Shown here in pieces: positions 18,536-26,001 of a DNA stretch of 64,000 bases. Below the pieces are notes generated by a model that was given only the letters and a program-made list of their open reading frames with translations, was not told the origin of the DNA and made no database searches. The stretch covers positions 28,020 to 92,019 of the forward strand of contig JACMQL010000028.1 in assembly GCA_014377015.1 (NCBI GenBank), given 5' to 3'. Origin of the DNA: Actinomycetota bacterium. Lineage in GTDB: Bacteria > Actinomycetota > Actinomycetes > Nanopelagicales > Nanopelagicaceae. The translations under genes were made by a program, and so were the position numbers. How positions within the stretch are numbered: the first letter of the stretch is position 1; each line of letters begins with the position of its first letter.

Positions 18536-20902
18536 CTAACAGTTAATCTCATAAGAGGGATTAAGGATGGTGAGATTTCCTTCAATATCGCCGACCATTC
18601 CTTCGGCGCGCAAAATTACCCCAACATCGAGTCCAGCGATTTCTCTGCGGCCCAAAAACTGCAAGGTGACTCCACCCGTTTCATCCCACACTTCTACTTC
18701 CACTATCGGCGCAGATCCTGTTGGGGCGCTCCTAATGGAGGTGACTCGGCCCTGGACGTGCGCACGACTTCGCCAAGTGATATTTCCAATCGGTGTCATC
18801 TTTTCGGCGTAATGGCTAACGGGTTCGTTGCTCTTAAACGTAACCACACTTGAAGGAGTAATTTTTTGCGTTGGAGGAACGATCGGCGCAGGTGGTAAAC
18901 CTGCCTTCGCATCTGACTCCTGCTTGTCTTGAAATTCAATTTCTCTCCCAGCAATAATGCGAGCAACATCAAACGGAACAATTGTTGCAACTACTCGCGG
19001 CAGTTGCGAGATCGGACGGGCAATCTCTTCGGCCGTTTGGTCGTGCAGCAACTTGCCGAGGAAAGGACTGTACGAGCGTCGCGGAAGCAGAAGGGTTAAT
19101 TCGACATCTGGCGAAACCGTTGTGCGGATTGCGTAATCCATGGCGGAATTGGGAAGCCGTCTATCAGGGCAATCAATTAGTTCGAGCATCACATCATTAA
19201 GAGCGGGAGTTTCCGCCCAAACTTTTCGTATATCTTCTGCGCGCTGATCGTCGATGACGAAATGAACTGCCGATAAAGAGTGTGGCTTTAAACTTCGGGC
19301 GTATCTAACGGCGCCTATCGTCGCGACGTCCACACTATCGACCAGAATCGTTACGTCGTGTTTGCTGATCGAGGTGGCACGGGTCTGCGCCCCACGTACG
19401 TTAAGAGCATCTTGTTCCAGTCGATATTGTCTGTTGAGGCGCAGCAGGAAGAAGATCGCTATTGGCGAGATCGTTAGAACGATCCAAGCACCTTCTGTGA
19501 ATTTTACGATAGCGAACACGAACACGACAATCAGGGATACTCCACCTGCGAGTCCATTTATGAAAATGAGCCATCGCCAGTGACCTCGACGGTGACGGAA
19601 TGCGTGTTTTGCCATTCCAAATCCTGCGAGAGTGAATCCAGTGAATACTCCAATGGCGTAAAAAGCGACTAGGTGTTCGACTGAAGCACCCGTGAAAATA
19701 ACTAAGACGGATGCCGAGCCTGCCAGGAAAATAATGCCATTAGAGAATGCAAGTTTATGTCCGCGCTTTGAAAGTTGATGTGGCAGGTATCCGTCTTCTG
19801 CCACGAAATTACAGAGAATCGGGAAAGCGCTATAAGTCGTGTTAGCGCCCGCGAAGAGAATTAACATGGTAGCCGTTTGGACAATGATGAAAAATACCTG
19901 ACCGGCAGGTCCTTCGCCTAGTGCCGCCTTAGCAATTTGTGAAATGACAGTCGGTGTACCTGATTCATAAGGCATTGCATGAATGCGTTGGGCAAACCAT
20001 GAAACTCCGAGTACGAGAGAACCCAGAATGGTGCTCATGATGACCAGAGTCTTACGGGCATTTTGCGCTTCAGGAACTTTGAAAAGAGCAACACCGTCTG
20101 AGATTGCTTCTAGGCCCGTAAGGGAGGATCCGCCATTAGCAAAAGCGCGCAGCAGAATGAATATTGCACCGAGTGTGAGTAGCCCTTGAGCTTCGCCAAG
20201 TTCCACGGCACCTGGCGCATCTGTGGCTAGAACAGGCAAGGTGCCAGTTGCAACGCGATAGAGGCCCATTCCAAAAACTATTGCCATTGATCCGACGAAT
20301 AAATAAGTTGGCAGCGCAAAGGATTTTCCAGCTTCTTTGACTCCACGTAAATTTCCATAGGTAATTAAGACAATTACGGCAAGTGTCATCACAAGTTTGT
20401 ACGGGTGAAAGGAAGGGAAAGTCGAAATAATCGCGGCAATTCCTGCCGCAGATTGAATTGCAACAGTCACGATGTAGTCGAGCATCAAGGCAACTGCTGC
20501 AACAACAGACATTCCCGGACCGAAGTTGTCGCGTGTGACTATGTAGGCTCCGCCAGTTTTCGTGTAGACAGCAATGACGTTGCGATAACTAAGGGTGATG
20601 ATTGTCAAAATTATCAAGACGACTATCGTCATCGGCATCATCAATGCGAATGCGGCCAATCCAAATGCAGGCAGTAGAGCGATTAAGATCTGCTCACTTC
20701 CATAAGCCGATGAAGAAATACAGTCAGAAGAAAGAATTCCTAAGGCGTACCGTTTTGGCAGACGTTGATGACCAAGAGTGTGGCGATTAAGGGGATTGCC
20801 CAGAATGCTGCGCTTGATCTTGTACGACAGCGGATCTTTTAAGTGGGCATGTTCTTTCAATACAACTGGAGTGGGCGCGCCATCAGTCCAAGACTTAGCC
20901 AC
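18536..20902 (-). CDS. KimA-like APC-superfamily permease fused to a C-terminal OB-fold domain
   Basis: 788 residues. About residues 1-500 form a twelve-segment APC permease resembling KimA-type potassium importers (LGHQRLPKRYALGILSSDCI, SSAYGSEQILIALL, KTGGAYIVTRDNFGPGMS). Residues about 500-650 are a cytosolic domain, then a Pro-rich linker. Residues about 706-788 form an OB-fold module (HVQGRVTSIRS, VEVWDETGGVTLQFLGRREI, ILNPSYEIN) like the separate actinobacterial OB-fold proteins of the Rv2694c type. In mycobacteria the permease (Rv2690c) and OB protein are distinct genes around the TrkA genes. The fusion, next to kup, suggests the OB domain regulates K+ uptake (inference). Confidence 0.8.
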   Translation of the reverse strand: MAKSWTDGAPTPVVLKEHAHLKDPLSYKIKRSILGNPLNRHTLGHQRLPKRYALGILSSDCISSSAYGSEQILIALLPAFGLAAFALMMPMTIVVLIILTIITLSYRNVIAVYTKTGGAYIVTRDNFGPGMSVVAAVALMLDYIVTVAIQSAAGIAAIISTFPSFHPYKLVMTLAVIVLITYGNLRGVKEAGKSFALPTYLFVGSMAIVFGMGLYRVATGTLPVLATDAPGAVELGEAQGLLTLGAIFILLRAFANGGSSLTGLEAISDGVALFKVPEAQNARKTLVIMSTILGSLVLGVSWFAQRIHAMPYESGTPTVISQIAKAALGEGPAGQVFFIIVQTATMLILFAGANTTYSAFPILCNFVAEDGYLPHQLSKRGHKLAFSNGIIFLAGSASVLVIFTGASVEHLVAFYAIGVFTGFTLAGFGMAKHAFRHRRGHWRWLIFINGLAGGVSLIVVFVFAIVKFTEGAWIVLTISPIAIFFLLRLNRQYRLEQDALNVRGAQTRATSISKHDVTILVDSVDVATIGAVRYARSLKPHSLSAVHFVIDDQRAEDIRKVWAETPALNDVMLELIDCPDRRLPNSAMDYAIRTTVSPDVELTLLLPRRSYSPFLGKLLHDQTAEEIARPISQLPRVVATIVPFDVARIIAGREIEFQDKQESDAKAGLPPAPIVPPTQKITPSSVVTFKSNEPVSHYAEKMTPIGNITWRSRAHVQGRVTSIRSAPTGSAPIVEVEVWDETGGVTLQFLGRREIAGLDVGVILRAEGMVGDIEGNLTILNPSYEINC

Positions 20903-21060
20903 AAATTCTCCCGATAACTGTCAATGATGAATGGCACTGACTCACTCGGTATATCTTAGATTGTCTCGTGCTCGGAGTGGGTATTAGCGCTGACGCCTAT
21001 CCGACCTATCCGAACTTGCGGCCAACGGAGCGAATTTCGGCCCGGGGGTATGCTCTTTCC

Positions 21061-22479
21061 ATGCGTACACAGCTATTTATTGATGGAAAATGGATCGACG
21101 GCAATGCGACCATGCCGGTCTATGACCCAAGTGACGGCTCGATTATTGCCGAGGTCGCTACTGCCGGTGAAGACGAATGCGAAGCTGCCCTCGCGGCGGC
21201 AACGGCTGCTGCGGAAGATTGGGCTAAAACAGCGCCGCGTGTTCGTGGAGAGATTTTACGAAAAGCTTTCGAATTGATGATTGCTGAAAGCGACGTTTTG
21301 GCCACCTTGATCTCCCGCGAAAACGGAAAAGTCTTCTCGGATGCAAAAGGCGAGGTTGCGTACGCTGCAGAATTCTTCCGCTGGTTTGCCGAGGAAGCAG
21401 TTCGCGTGCCGGGCGACTTTAGACATTCTCCAAGTGGAGACAAACGAATTCTTGTGACACATCAACCAATCGGCGTCTCATTACTTATTACCCCATGGAA
21501 TTTTCCAGCTGGAATGGCAACGCGGAAAATCGGCCCTGCTCTCGCGGCGGGTTGCACCGTGATTCTAAAGCCAGCAGGAGAAACGCCTCTGACCGCTCTC
21601 GCGATCGTAGATATTTTGCACCGTGCGGGCGTGCCAAAGGGAGTGGTAAATGTAATTCTGCCAAATCCGGTCGGGCCGTTAATTAGCAAGATTTTGCACG
21701 ACCCACGAGTTCGTAATCTTTCATTTACTGGATCTACAGAAGTCGGCCGCGTACTTTTGCGCGAAGCCTCGGATCGCGTTATTCGCTGCTCAATGGAACT
21801 TGGTGGCAATGCTCCATTCGTAGTCCTCGACGATGCCGATGTTCAGGCAGCAGTACAAGGTCTGATGATTGCGAAAATGCGAAATGGGGGTGCCGCTTGT
21901 ACGGCGGCCAATCGAATTTACGTGCAACGTCCGATCGCCGACCAGTTCATCACTGAATTCACGCAAGCAATGGCGGCACTTGTTGTCGGTCCGGGGCTTG
22001 TAGAGGGCGTAAATCTCGGTGCGAGTGTTTCGCTGAAGGAAAGAAACAAAATCGCCGACCTTGTTGATACCGCTGTCAGTGAAGGTGGAAAGATTACGAC
22101 TGGCGGCACAACTCCAGATGGCCCAGGAGCTTTCTATCCGGCGACAGTATTAACTGTCGAACGATCTAACTCCATTCTGAGCCATGAAGTATTCGGACCC
22201 GTTGCTCCGATCGTCATTTTCGACACCGACGAAGAAGCAGTCGCGCTAGCCAACGACACTGATTTCGGACTTATAAGTTACATCTATTCAGGCGACCTCA
22301 GTCGCGGAATTCGAATGGCAGAAGCGATTGAATCTGGCATGGTTGCAATCAATCGTGGCGTAATTTCCGATCCAGCGGCGCCGTTTGGTGGAGTCAAGCA
22401 GAGTGGCCTAGGACGCGAAGGCGGATTTGACGGAATTCATGAGTTTCTTGAAACCAAGTTCATCGGAGTAACCATCTAG
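21061..22479 (+). CDS. Succinate-semialdehyde-type aldehyde dehydrogenase
   Basis: 472 residues from the ATG at 21061, which precedes the conserved QLFIDGKWIDG; an in-frame upstream start at 20968 adds 31 unconserved residues. Motifs: PWNFPAGMATRKIGPALAAGC, FTGSTEVGR, MELGGNAPFVVLDDAD (general base Glu) and NGGAACTAANRIYV with the catalytic Cys. It oxidises an aldehyde such as succinate semialdehyde to the acid with NAD(P)+. The usual Gln before the Cys (GQxC) is Ala here. A strong hairpin follows the stop. The exact substrate cannot be fixed by reading. Confidence 0.85.
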   Translation: MRTQLFIDGKWIDGNATMPVYDPSDGSIIAEVATAGEDECEAALAAATAAAEDWAKTAPRVRGEILRKAFELMIAESDVLATLISRENGKVFSDAKGEVAYAAEFFRWFAEEAVRVPGDFRHSPSGDKRILVTHQPIGVSLLITPWNFPAGMATRKIGPALAAGCTVILKPAGETPLTALAIVDILHRAGVPKGVVNVILPNPVGPLISKILHDPRVRNLSFTGSTEVGRVLLREASDRVIRCSMELGGNAPFVVLDDADVQAAVQGLMIAKMRNGGAACTAANRIYVQRPIADQFITEFTQAMAALVVGPGLVEGVNLGASVSLKERNKIADLVDTAVSEGGKITTGGTTPDGPGAFYPATVLTVERSNSILSHEVFGPVAPIVIFDTDEEAVALANDTDFGLISYIYSGDLSRGIRMAEAIESGMVAINRGVISDPAAPFGGVKQSGLGREGGFDGIHEFLETKFIGVTI

Positions 22480-22556
22480 CCACGAGCAATTTGCGACGCA
22501 AATCATGCAGTGGCACCTTGCTCTTTCAGTCGCGAAATATCGCATCAACCCCACGC

Positions 22557-22582
22557 AGCTCTCATTCAACTTAATGAGAGCT
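22557..22582. terminator. Hairpin terminator after the aldehyde dehydrogenase gene
   Basis: Perfect 10-bp stem AGCTCTCATT (22557-22566) and AATGAGAGCT (22573-22582) with a 6-base loop, located between convergent genes. The T-tract is weak (TCTGCCTGTTCT). It may end both transcripts. Confidence 0.6.
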
Positions 22583-22601
22583 TCTGCCTGTTCTCTGTAT
22601 C

Positions 22602-22958
22602 TTACATAACTGAAATTGACGAATTTTGAGTAATCATGCCCGCTTCACTTTGGGCAAAGAGCTCAATTAACATTTCAATTTTTTTGGACCTAGAAGTCGG
22701 AATTGGTGCCTGAATGGTCACACGCGCTTCTAAATACAAGGTATGAACGGATTTAGAGGTATATAGACCATCTTGAATTGAATACTCAATTGAGTATTCA
22801 GCCTTATTAATTGATAGAAACTCAGTTGATAAGAATTCTGACGCTTGCTTTTCATAGTGCGAGCGTTCATCACGCATTAATCTGAAGCAAGTTGTCAATA
22901 AATTTCGTTCCATGCGCTTTTGATCGGGAGTCAGAAAATCTGGATCTTCAATGTCCAT
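22602..22958 (-). CDS. Hypothetical protein, 118 residues
   Basis: I do not recognise a family. The protein is soluble (no signal or membrane segment), charged in the first half (PDQKRMERNLLTTCFRLMRDERSHYEKQ) with a likely helical N-terminus and a strand-rich second half. It is A+T-richer than the neighbouring core genes. It starts 14 bases after the stop of the next upstream unknown gene (22973-23401), so the two may be co-transcribed. It lies at the outer edge of the tRNA-Ser-associated island. Confidence 0.5.
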   Translation of the reverse strand: MDIEDPDFLTPDQKRMERNLLTTCFRLMRDERSHYEKQASEFLSTEFLSINKAEYSIEYSIQDGLYTSKSVHTLYLEARVTIQAPIPTSRSKKIEMLIELFAQSEAGMITQNSSISVM

Positions 22959-22972
22959 ATTTGTAGGTTATC

Positions 22973-23401
22973 TCAAGTGCCGCACTCAAGGGGGATAATT
23001 TTGGTGGAGAGCACATGCCGGGCAAATTGCCACTTTCCAGCGATGAATGCTCTTGAGTACGCCACACCGTAATAACTCGTTGAAACTTTATCTATACAGA
23101 CTCGAAAAGTTTTAAAGTTGTTGACTTGAGACTTTGGAAGTGTTGTGCCGGAACTTAAAACAACGCTTTTCCAGACAAAATGATTACCTAAAGTGCCGGT
23201 TTTCCAAATTTCAACCGTTAGGGTGACATTGCTTTGCGGAACGTTACATATTGAAGAGGCATTTACTTTCACTGCCCTAATTCGAGACTTCTCGAAAAGA
23301 TTCGTCGAAATGTGCGCGATGCCAATTTGGCTTCGGCACGGAGGTTTTGGTTCTGTAACTTTGAATTGATCCCCCGCAATGGCGGAGGATGAGAGGTCCA
23401 T
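22973..23401 (-). CDS. Hypothetical CNVPQ-motif protein, possibly N-terminally truncated
   Basis: 142 residues from the ATG at 23399-23401; an earlier in-frame ATG at 23446 would overlap the oppositely oriented gene starting at 23432. It is a diverged paralog of the protein encoded at 25200-25697. Both share a block of the form IxA(V/I)K(V/L)N....CNVPQ, a second Cys about 70 residues later, and a (V)AYS motif. The paralog has an N-terminal hydrophobic segment, which this copy lacks, so it may have lost its membrane anchor or signal. Function unknown. Confidence 0.5.
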   Translation of the reverse strand: MDLSSSAIAGDQFKVTEPKPPCRSQIGIAHISTNLFEKSRIRAVKVNASSICNVPQSNVTLTVEIWKTGTLGNHFVWKSVVLSSGTTLPKSQVNNFKTFRVCIDKVSTSYYGVAYSRAFIAGKWQFARHVLSTKIIPLECGT

Positions 23402-23431
23402 TTTTATTGAAGAAGGCACTACGGTTGATAA

Positions 23432-24556
23432 ATGAAACGCTTCCAATCAGCTTTTATTTTTGTCACTTCGATAGCGCTCATTCTCTGCGTACCAAGTGCA
23501 AGCGCCGCGACCAAAATAGGTATGGCTTGCAAAAAGGTTGGCCAAAGTGCAAAAGATTCTGGAAAAAAATATCAGTGCGTAAAATCTGGAAAAAAGTTAA
23601 TTTGGTTAGAAAAAATATCGACTGGAGATTCAAATCCGCAAAATAAGCTTGATCCAAAGGTGCAAAGTTTCGCTTGGCCAAGTCCTGACGCTAAATACAT
23701 CACAGCAGTACCGGTCGACTTAGATCAGATCAATAGTATTTCAAAATATGCAAGTTGCTCAGGTCACAATCGTGATGGATACACTTTTGACAAGATTTTA
23801 GTCACCAATCTTTCACTTAAACATTATTGGTACCCGATAACGACATTCCAAGGAACATTAGACAAAGTTAAAGTGTTTGCACCTTTTAATGGAACAGTTT
23901 CTACTATTCAACTTGAAGCAGACAAGGGGGGCTTAGGTCGTCCAAAGAACGGCAACGGCTTAGGCCTTTCCACTTCAGAAGATAAGAATGTCATTTTTTC
24001 ATTCGGTCATATTTATTTTTCAAAAAAATTAAAAATTGGAGATTCTGTAAAGGCAGGAGAGTTGTTGGGTTATGCAGCATTGTCAGACCCGAATTTTGAT
24101 TTTGATATCGATTTGGAAGGAAAGACGCACGCACCCAATGGTGCTGAAATACTGGGAAGCATTTTTGATCATATGACGAAGAAAGTATTAGATACCTTCG
24201 TGGCACATTCGATCACTCCAGAAGAGATGAAGATTCCACTTGCCCAGCGTCAATCAAATCCCTGTGATTACAACGCAGGGAAAGGGCGTACTACTTCGGA
24301 TTGGGTAGCGCTGAAAGGCGAAAAATTCGCTACTACAGAAATTTCAACACAAAATAAGTTGAGTAATTCAAACAGCGGCGTGAAACCAGCCGAAACTCAA
24401 CGACCAATTGCTTCTACGGAATCAGGTAATCCAAATTTCCAACAGTTAGGTACCCTCTGTGATCCAACAAAAGGAGCGAGTGGGAAAACTTCTGATGGAA
24501 AAGACTTATTGTGCAACGCCGCAAGCGACGGAAAGAGCTATTGGCAGATAAAATAA
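23432..24556 (+). CDS. Secreted degenerate M23/biotinyl-like protein with flanking Cys-Trp repeats
   Basis: 374 residues with a signal peptide (MKRFQSAFIFVTSIALILCVPSASA). Residues about 29-58 and 339-374 are a repeated small module of form C-x(15-17)-C-...-W (C33, C49, W58; C343, C361, W371). Between them lies a segment like the M23/lysostaphin beta sheet (VFAPFNGTVSTI, FGHIYFSKKLKIGDSVKAG, LLGYA). The metal motifs of active M23 enzymes are not seen: the expected HxH position reads FDFDI. It is therefore probably a non-catalytic, surface- or wall-binding protein. A+T-rich, within the tRNA-Ser island, opposite in orientation to its neighbours. Confidence 0.6.
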   Translation: MKRFQSAFIFVTSIALILCVPSASAATKIGMACKKVGQSAKDSGKKYQCVKSGKKLIWLEKISTGDSNPQNKLDPKVQSFAWPSPDAKYITAVPVDLDQINSISKYASCSGHNRDGYTFDKILVTNLSLKHYWYPITTFQGTLDKVKVFAPFNGTVSTIQLEADKGGLGRPKNGNGLGLSTSEDKNVIFSFGHIYFSKKLKIGDSVKAGELLGYAALSDPNFDFDIDLEGKTHAPNGAEILGSIFDHMTKKVLDTFVAHSITPEEMKIPLAQRQSNPCDYNAGKGRTTSDWVALKGEKFATTEISTQNKLSNSNSGVKPAETQRPIASTESGNPNFQQLGTLCDPTKGASGKTSDGKDLLCNAASDGKSYWQIK

Positions 24557-24581
24557 CTAACTAGTCAACATGCCTGATGTA

Positions 24582-24592
24582 TCCAAGGCGAG
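24582..24592. repeat. 11-base copy of the tRNA-Ser(GGA) 5' junction
   Basis: The word TCCAAGGCGAG at 24582-24592 is identical to 25842-25852, where it spans the 5' end of the intact tRNA-Ser gene and its upstream flank. Here it sits 6 bases beyond the 3' end of the tRNA pseudogene, like the remains of a further deleted copy. Confidence 0.45.
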
Positions 24593-24598
24593 TGAAGT

Positions 24599-24686
24599 TG
24601 GCGGAGCGTGAGGGATTTGAACCCTCTGTAGGTTGCCCTACACACGCTTTCCAAGCTTGCGCATTTGACCGCTATTCAAATTTACC
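24599..24686 (-). pseudogene. Degenerate tRNA-Ser(GGA) copy
   Basis: Matches the intact tRNA-Ser(GGA) at 25757-25844 over all 88 positions with 12 mismatches by hand alignment. Only 3 mismatches fall in the 58 bases of the 3' part; the other 9 are in the 5' part. The acceptor stem is broken (5' GGTAAAT against 3' ACGCTCC), and the anticodon stem also has mismatches, while the GGA anticodon loop and CCA end remain. It is therefore a non-functional relic, marking a tRNA-proximal duplication or integration boundary. Confidence 0.85.
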
Positions 24687-24694
24687 TAAATCTT

Positions 24695-25195
24695 TCACCT
24701 ACCTTTGAGTTTATTAAGTAATTCGCGATCGTTTGTTTTGATTCGATTTACGAGTCCAAGCAGTTTGCCTTTGCCATCAGAATAGTAATTTAGATCGTAA
24801 TAAGGATATACATTGATACCAAATCCGCTATCGGACTGTGGATTCAAGCCGGGTAAAGGAAAGTTACGTATAACGTCGACATCACTTTGTGCAAAAAATT
24901 TCTTTAGTCTGATGATGTCATAAAACTTAATCCCGGTCAGTTTTATTTCACGTATGACGGGAGTAAATTCGTCAGAATCCAATCGGCGTGTGGAGTAATT
25001 GACTAATCCGTCTTTGACCAAATAGTAAATCTGACCGTTTGCGATTGTTTTATTTAGCAATCCATTTGTTACTAGTAAATTCGCTTGGGATTTATAATTG
25101 CCATTGTTACTTCTTAAAAAGTACTTATAAAGAGCCCTGCGATTCTCCTGGCTCAGCCAATCGCCAAGAGTCAGACACTCTTCTAAAAAGTTCAT
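24695..25195 (-). CDS. Hypothetical protein, 166 residues
   Basis: No family recognised. The protein is soluble, rich in Asn, Tyr, Lys and Leu. The N-terminal 60 residues are helical and could resemble a small winged-helix fold (LVTNGLLNKTIANGQIYYLVKDG); the C-terminal part contains NVYPYYDLNYYSDGKGK. It starts 4 bases after the stop of the upstream membrane-anchored unknown gene, so the two are translationally linked. It lies between the tRNA-Ser gene and its pseudogene copy. Function unknown. Confidence 0.6.
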   Translation of the reverse strand: MNFLEECLTLGDWLSQENRRALYKYFLRSNNGNYKSQANLLVTNGLLNKTIANGQIYYLVKDGLVNYSTRRLDSDEFTPVIREIKLTGIKFYDIIRLKKFFAQSDVDVIRNFPLPGLNPQSDSGFGINVYPYYDLNYYSDGKGKLLGLVNRIKTNDRELLNKLKGR

Positions 25196-25199
25196 GTGC

Positions 25200-25697
25200 T
25201 CATTTTGCCACGATCTTGCAGGAAACCGCTACGAATTTTCCTGAAGACCCTTGGATTGGGTAATCCTGACCATGCTTTAAGTGAATGTATCCCTTAGCTT
25301 CTCCGCTGTATGCAACGTTTGAACCCTTGACACAGGTTGCGTATAATTCCTCGAAAATGACAACGTGCGGCGACTTAGTTTTTGAGTATCTCCGATCAGA
25401 TTCAAATTTATGTGCGGTCGCCTGTCTATTATTTTCTATTTTTTGGATACTTGAAGTAATTTCCGTGTATCTCTGAGGCACATTGCACTTTGTAGTTATG
25501 TTGAGTTTTATAGCATCTATCTTCTTATATTCATACAAATAGGAGGAGTAATGGGGTCTTTCAATATTTATACTGCACTTAGGCTCAGGGCTATTCCCAA
25601 GTCCAAAGACCAGATATTGCGCAGCTAATAAACCTATGACGAACAGACTTGGAATTCTTGGTTGGAGGGGAAAAGGTCTTGGAATTGTGAGTGGCAT
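25200..25697 (-). CDS. Hypothetical membrane-anchored CNVPQ-motif protein
   Basis: 165 residues. After a short Pro-rich start, a hydrophobic stretch (SLFVIGLLAAQYLVFGLG) forms a membrane anchor or uncleaved signal; the rest should be outside the cell. The external part carries Cys-containing blocks (PKCSI, TKCNVPQ, ATCVKG, VAVSCK) and an AIKLN...CNVPQ motif shared with the protein encoded at 22973-23401. Even cysteine number suggests disulfides. It is the first gene of a two-gene unit with the 166-residue unknown and lies directly downstream of tRNA-Ser(GGA). Function unknown. Confidence 0.6.
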   Translation of the reverse strand: MPLTIPRPFPLQPRIPSLFVIGLLAAQYLVFGLGNSPEPKCSINIERPHYSSYLYEYKKIDAIKLNITTKCNVPQRYTEITSSIQKIENNRQATAHKFESDRRYSKTKSPHVVIFEELYATCVKGSNVAYSGEAKGYIHLKHGQDYPIQGSSGKFVAVSCKIVAK

Positions 25698-25756
25698 GCC
25701 CCAAAGTACTTTTAGACATCAAGACATGAGTTGAGTTATCCACAAAGGTAAAAAAA

Positions 25757-25844
25757 TGGCGGAGGATGAGGGATTTGAACCCTCGGTAGGTTGCCCTACA
25801 CACGCTTTCCAAGCGTGCGCACTCGGCCGCTATGCGAATCCTCC
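25757..25844 (-). tRNA. tRNA-Ser (anticodon GGA)
   Basis: 5' GGAGGAT pairs with ATCCTCC, followed by discriminator G and an encoded CCA (25757-25759). Anticodon stem CACGC/GCGTG encloses TTGGAAA, giving GGA. A long variable arm is present (class II). A run of seven T immediately follows the CCA on the minus strand and probably ends transcription. The gene is the parent of the pseudogene at 24599-24686. Confidence 0.95.
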
Positions 25845-25886
25845 AAGGCGAGAACTCTATCGGTGTGCAAACTATGATGAGCACCA

Positions 25887-25975
25887 GATCCCTCGTGCGG
25901 CGCTATCGTGCTGAACTCCCCCAGGGCCGGAAGGCAGCAAGGGTAGGTGCGCTCTAGTGGGTGCACGAGGGGTCC
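25887..25975 (+). ncRNA. ffs: Signal recognition particle RNA (small bacterial type)
   Basis: The conserved SRP tip is present: CAGGGCCGGAAGGCAGCAAG (around 25922-25940), where GGAA is the Ffh-binding tetraloop and AGCA the internal-loop strand. The ends pair (CCCTCGTGC with GCACGAGGG). It sits just before dnaX, as in many actinobacteria. Ends are estimated from the outer stem to within a few bases. Confidence 0.9.
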
Positions 25976-26001
25976 TTCAAGTAGGAAAGGAGCGTGATGC
26001 C

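Noticed and set aside
18473..21060. A c-di-AMP (ydaO-type) riboswitch in front of the potassium genes
   Set aside because: The gaps before kup (63 bases) and before the permease gene are too short or lack the conserved core.
20968..21060. N-terminal extension of the aldehyde dehydrogenase from the first in-frame start
   Set aside because: The extra 31 residues are unlike the family; the conserved protein begins at the ATG at 21061.
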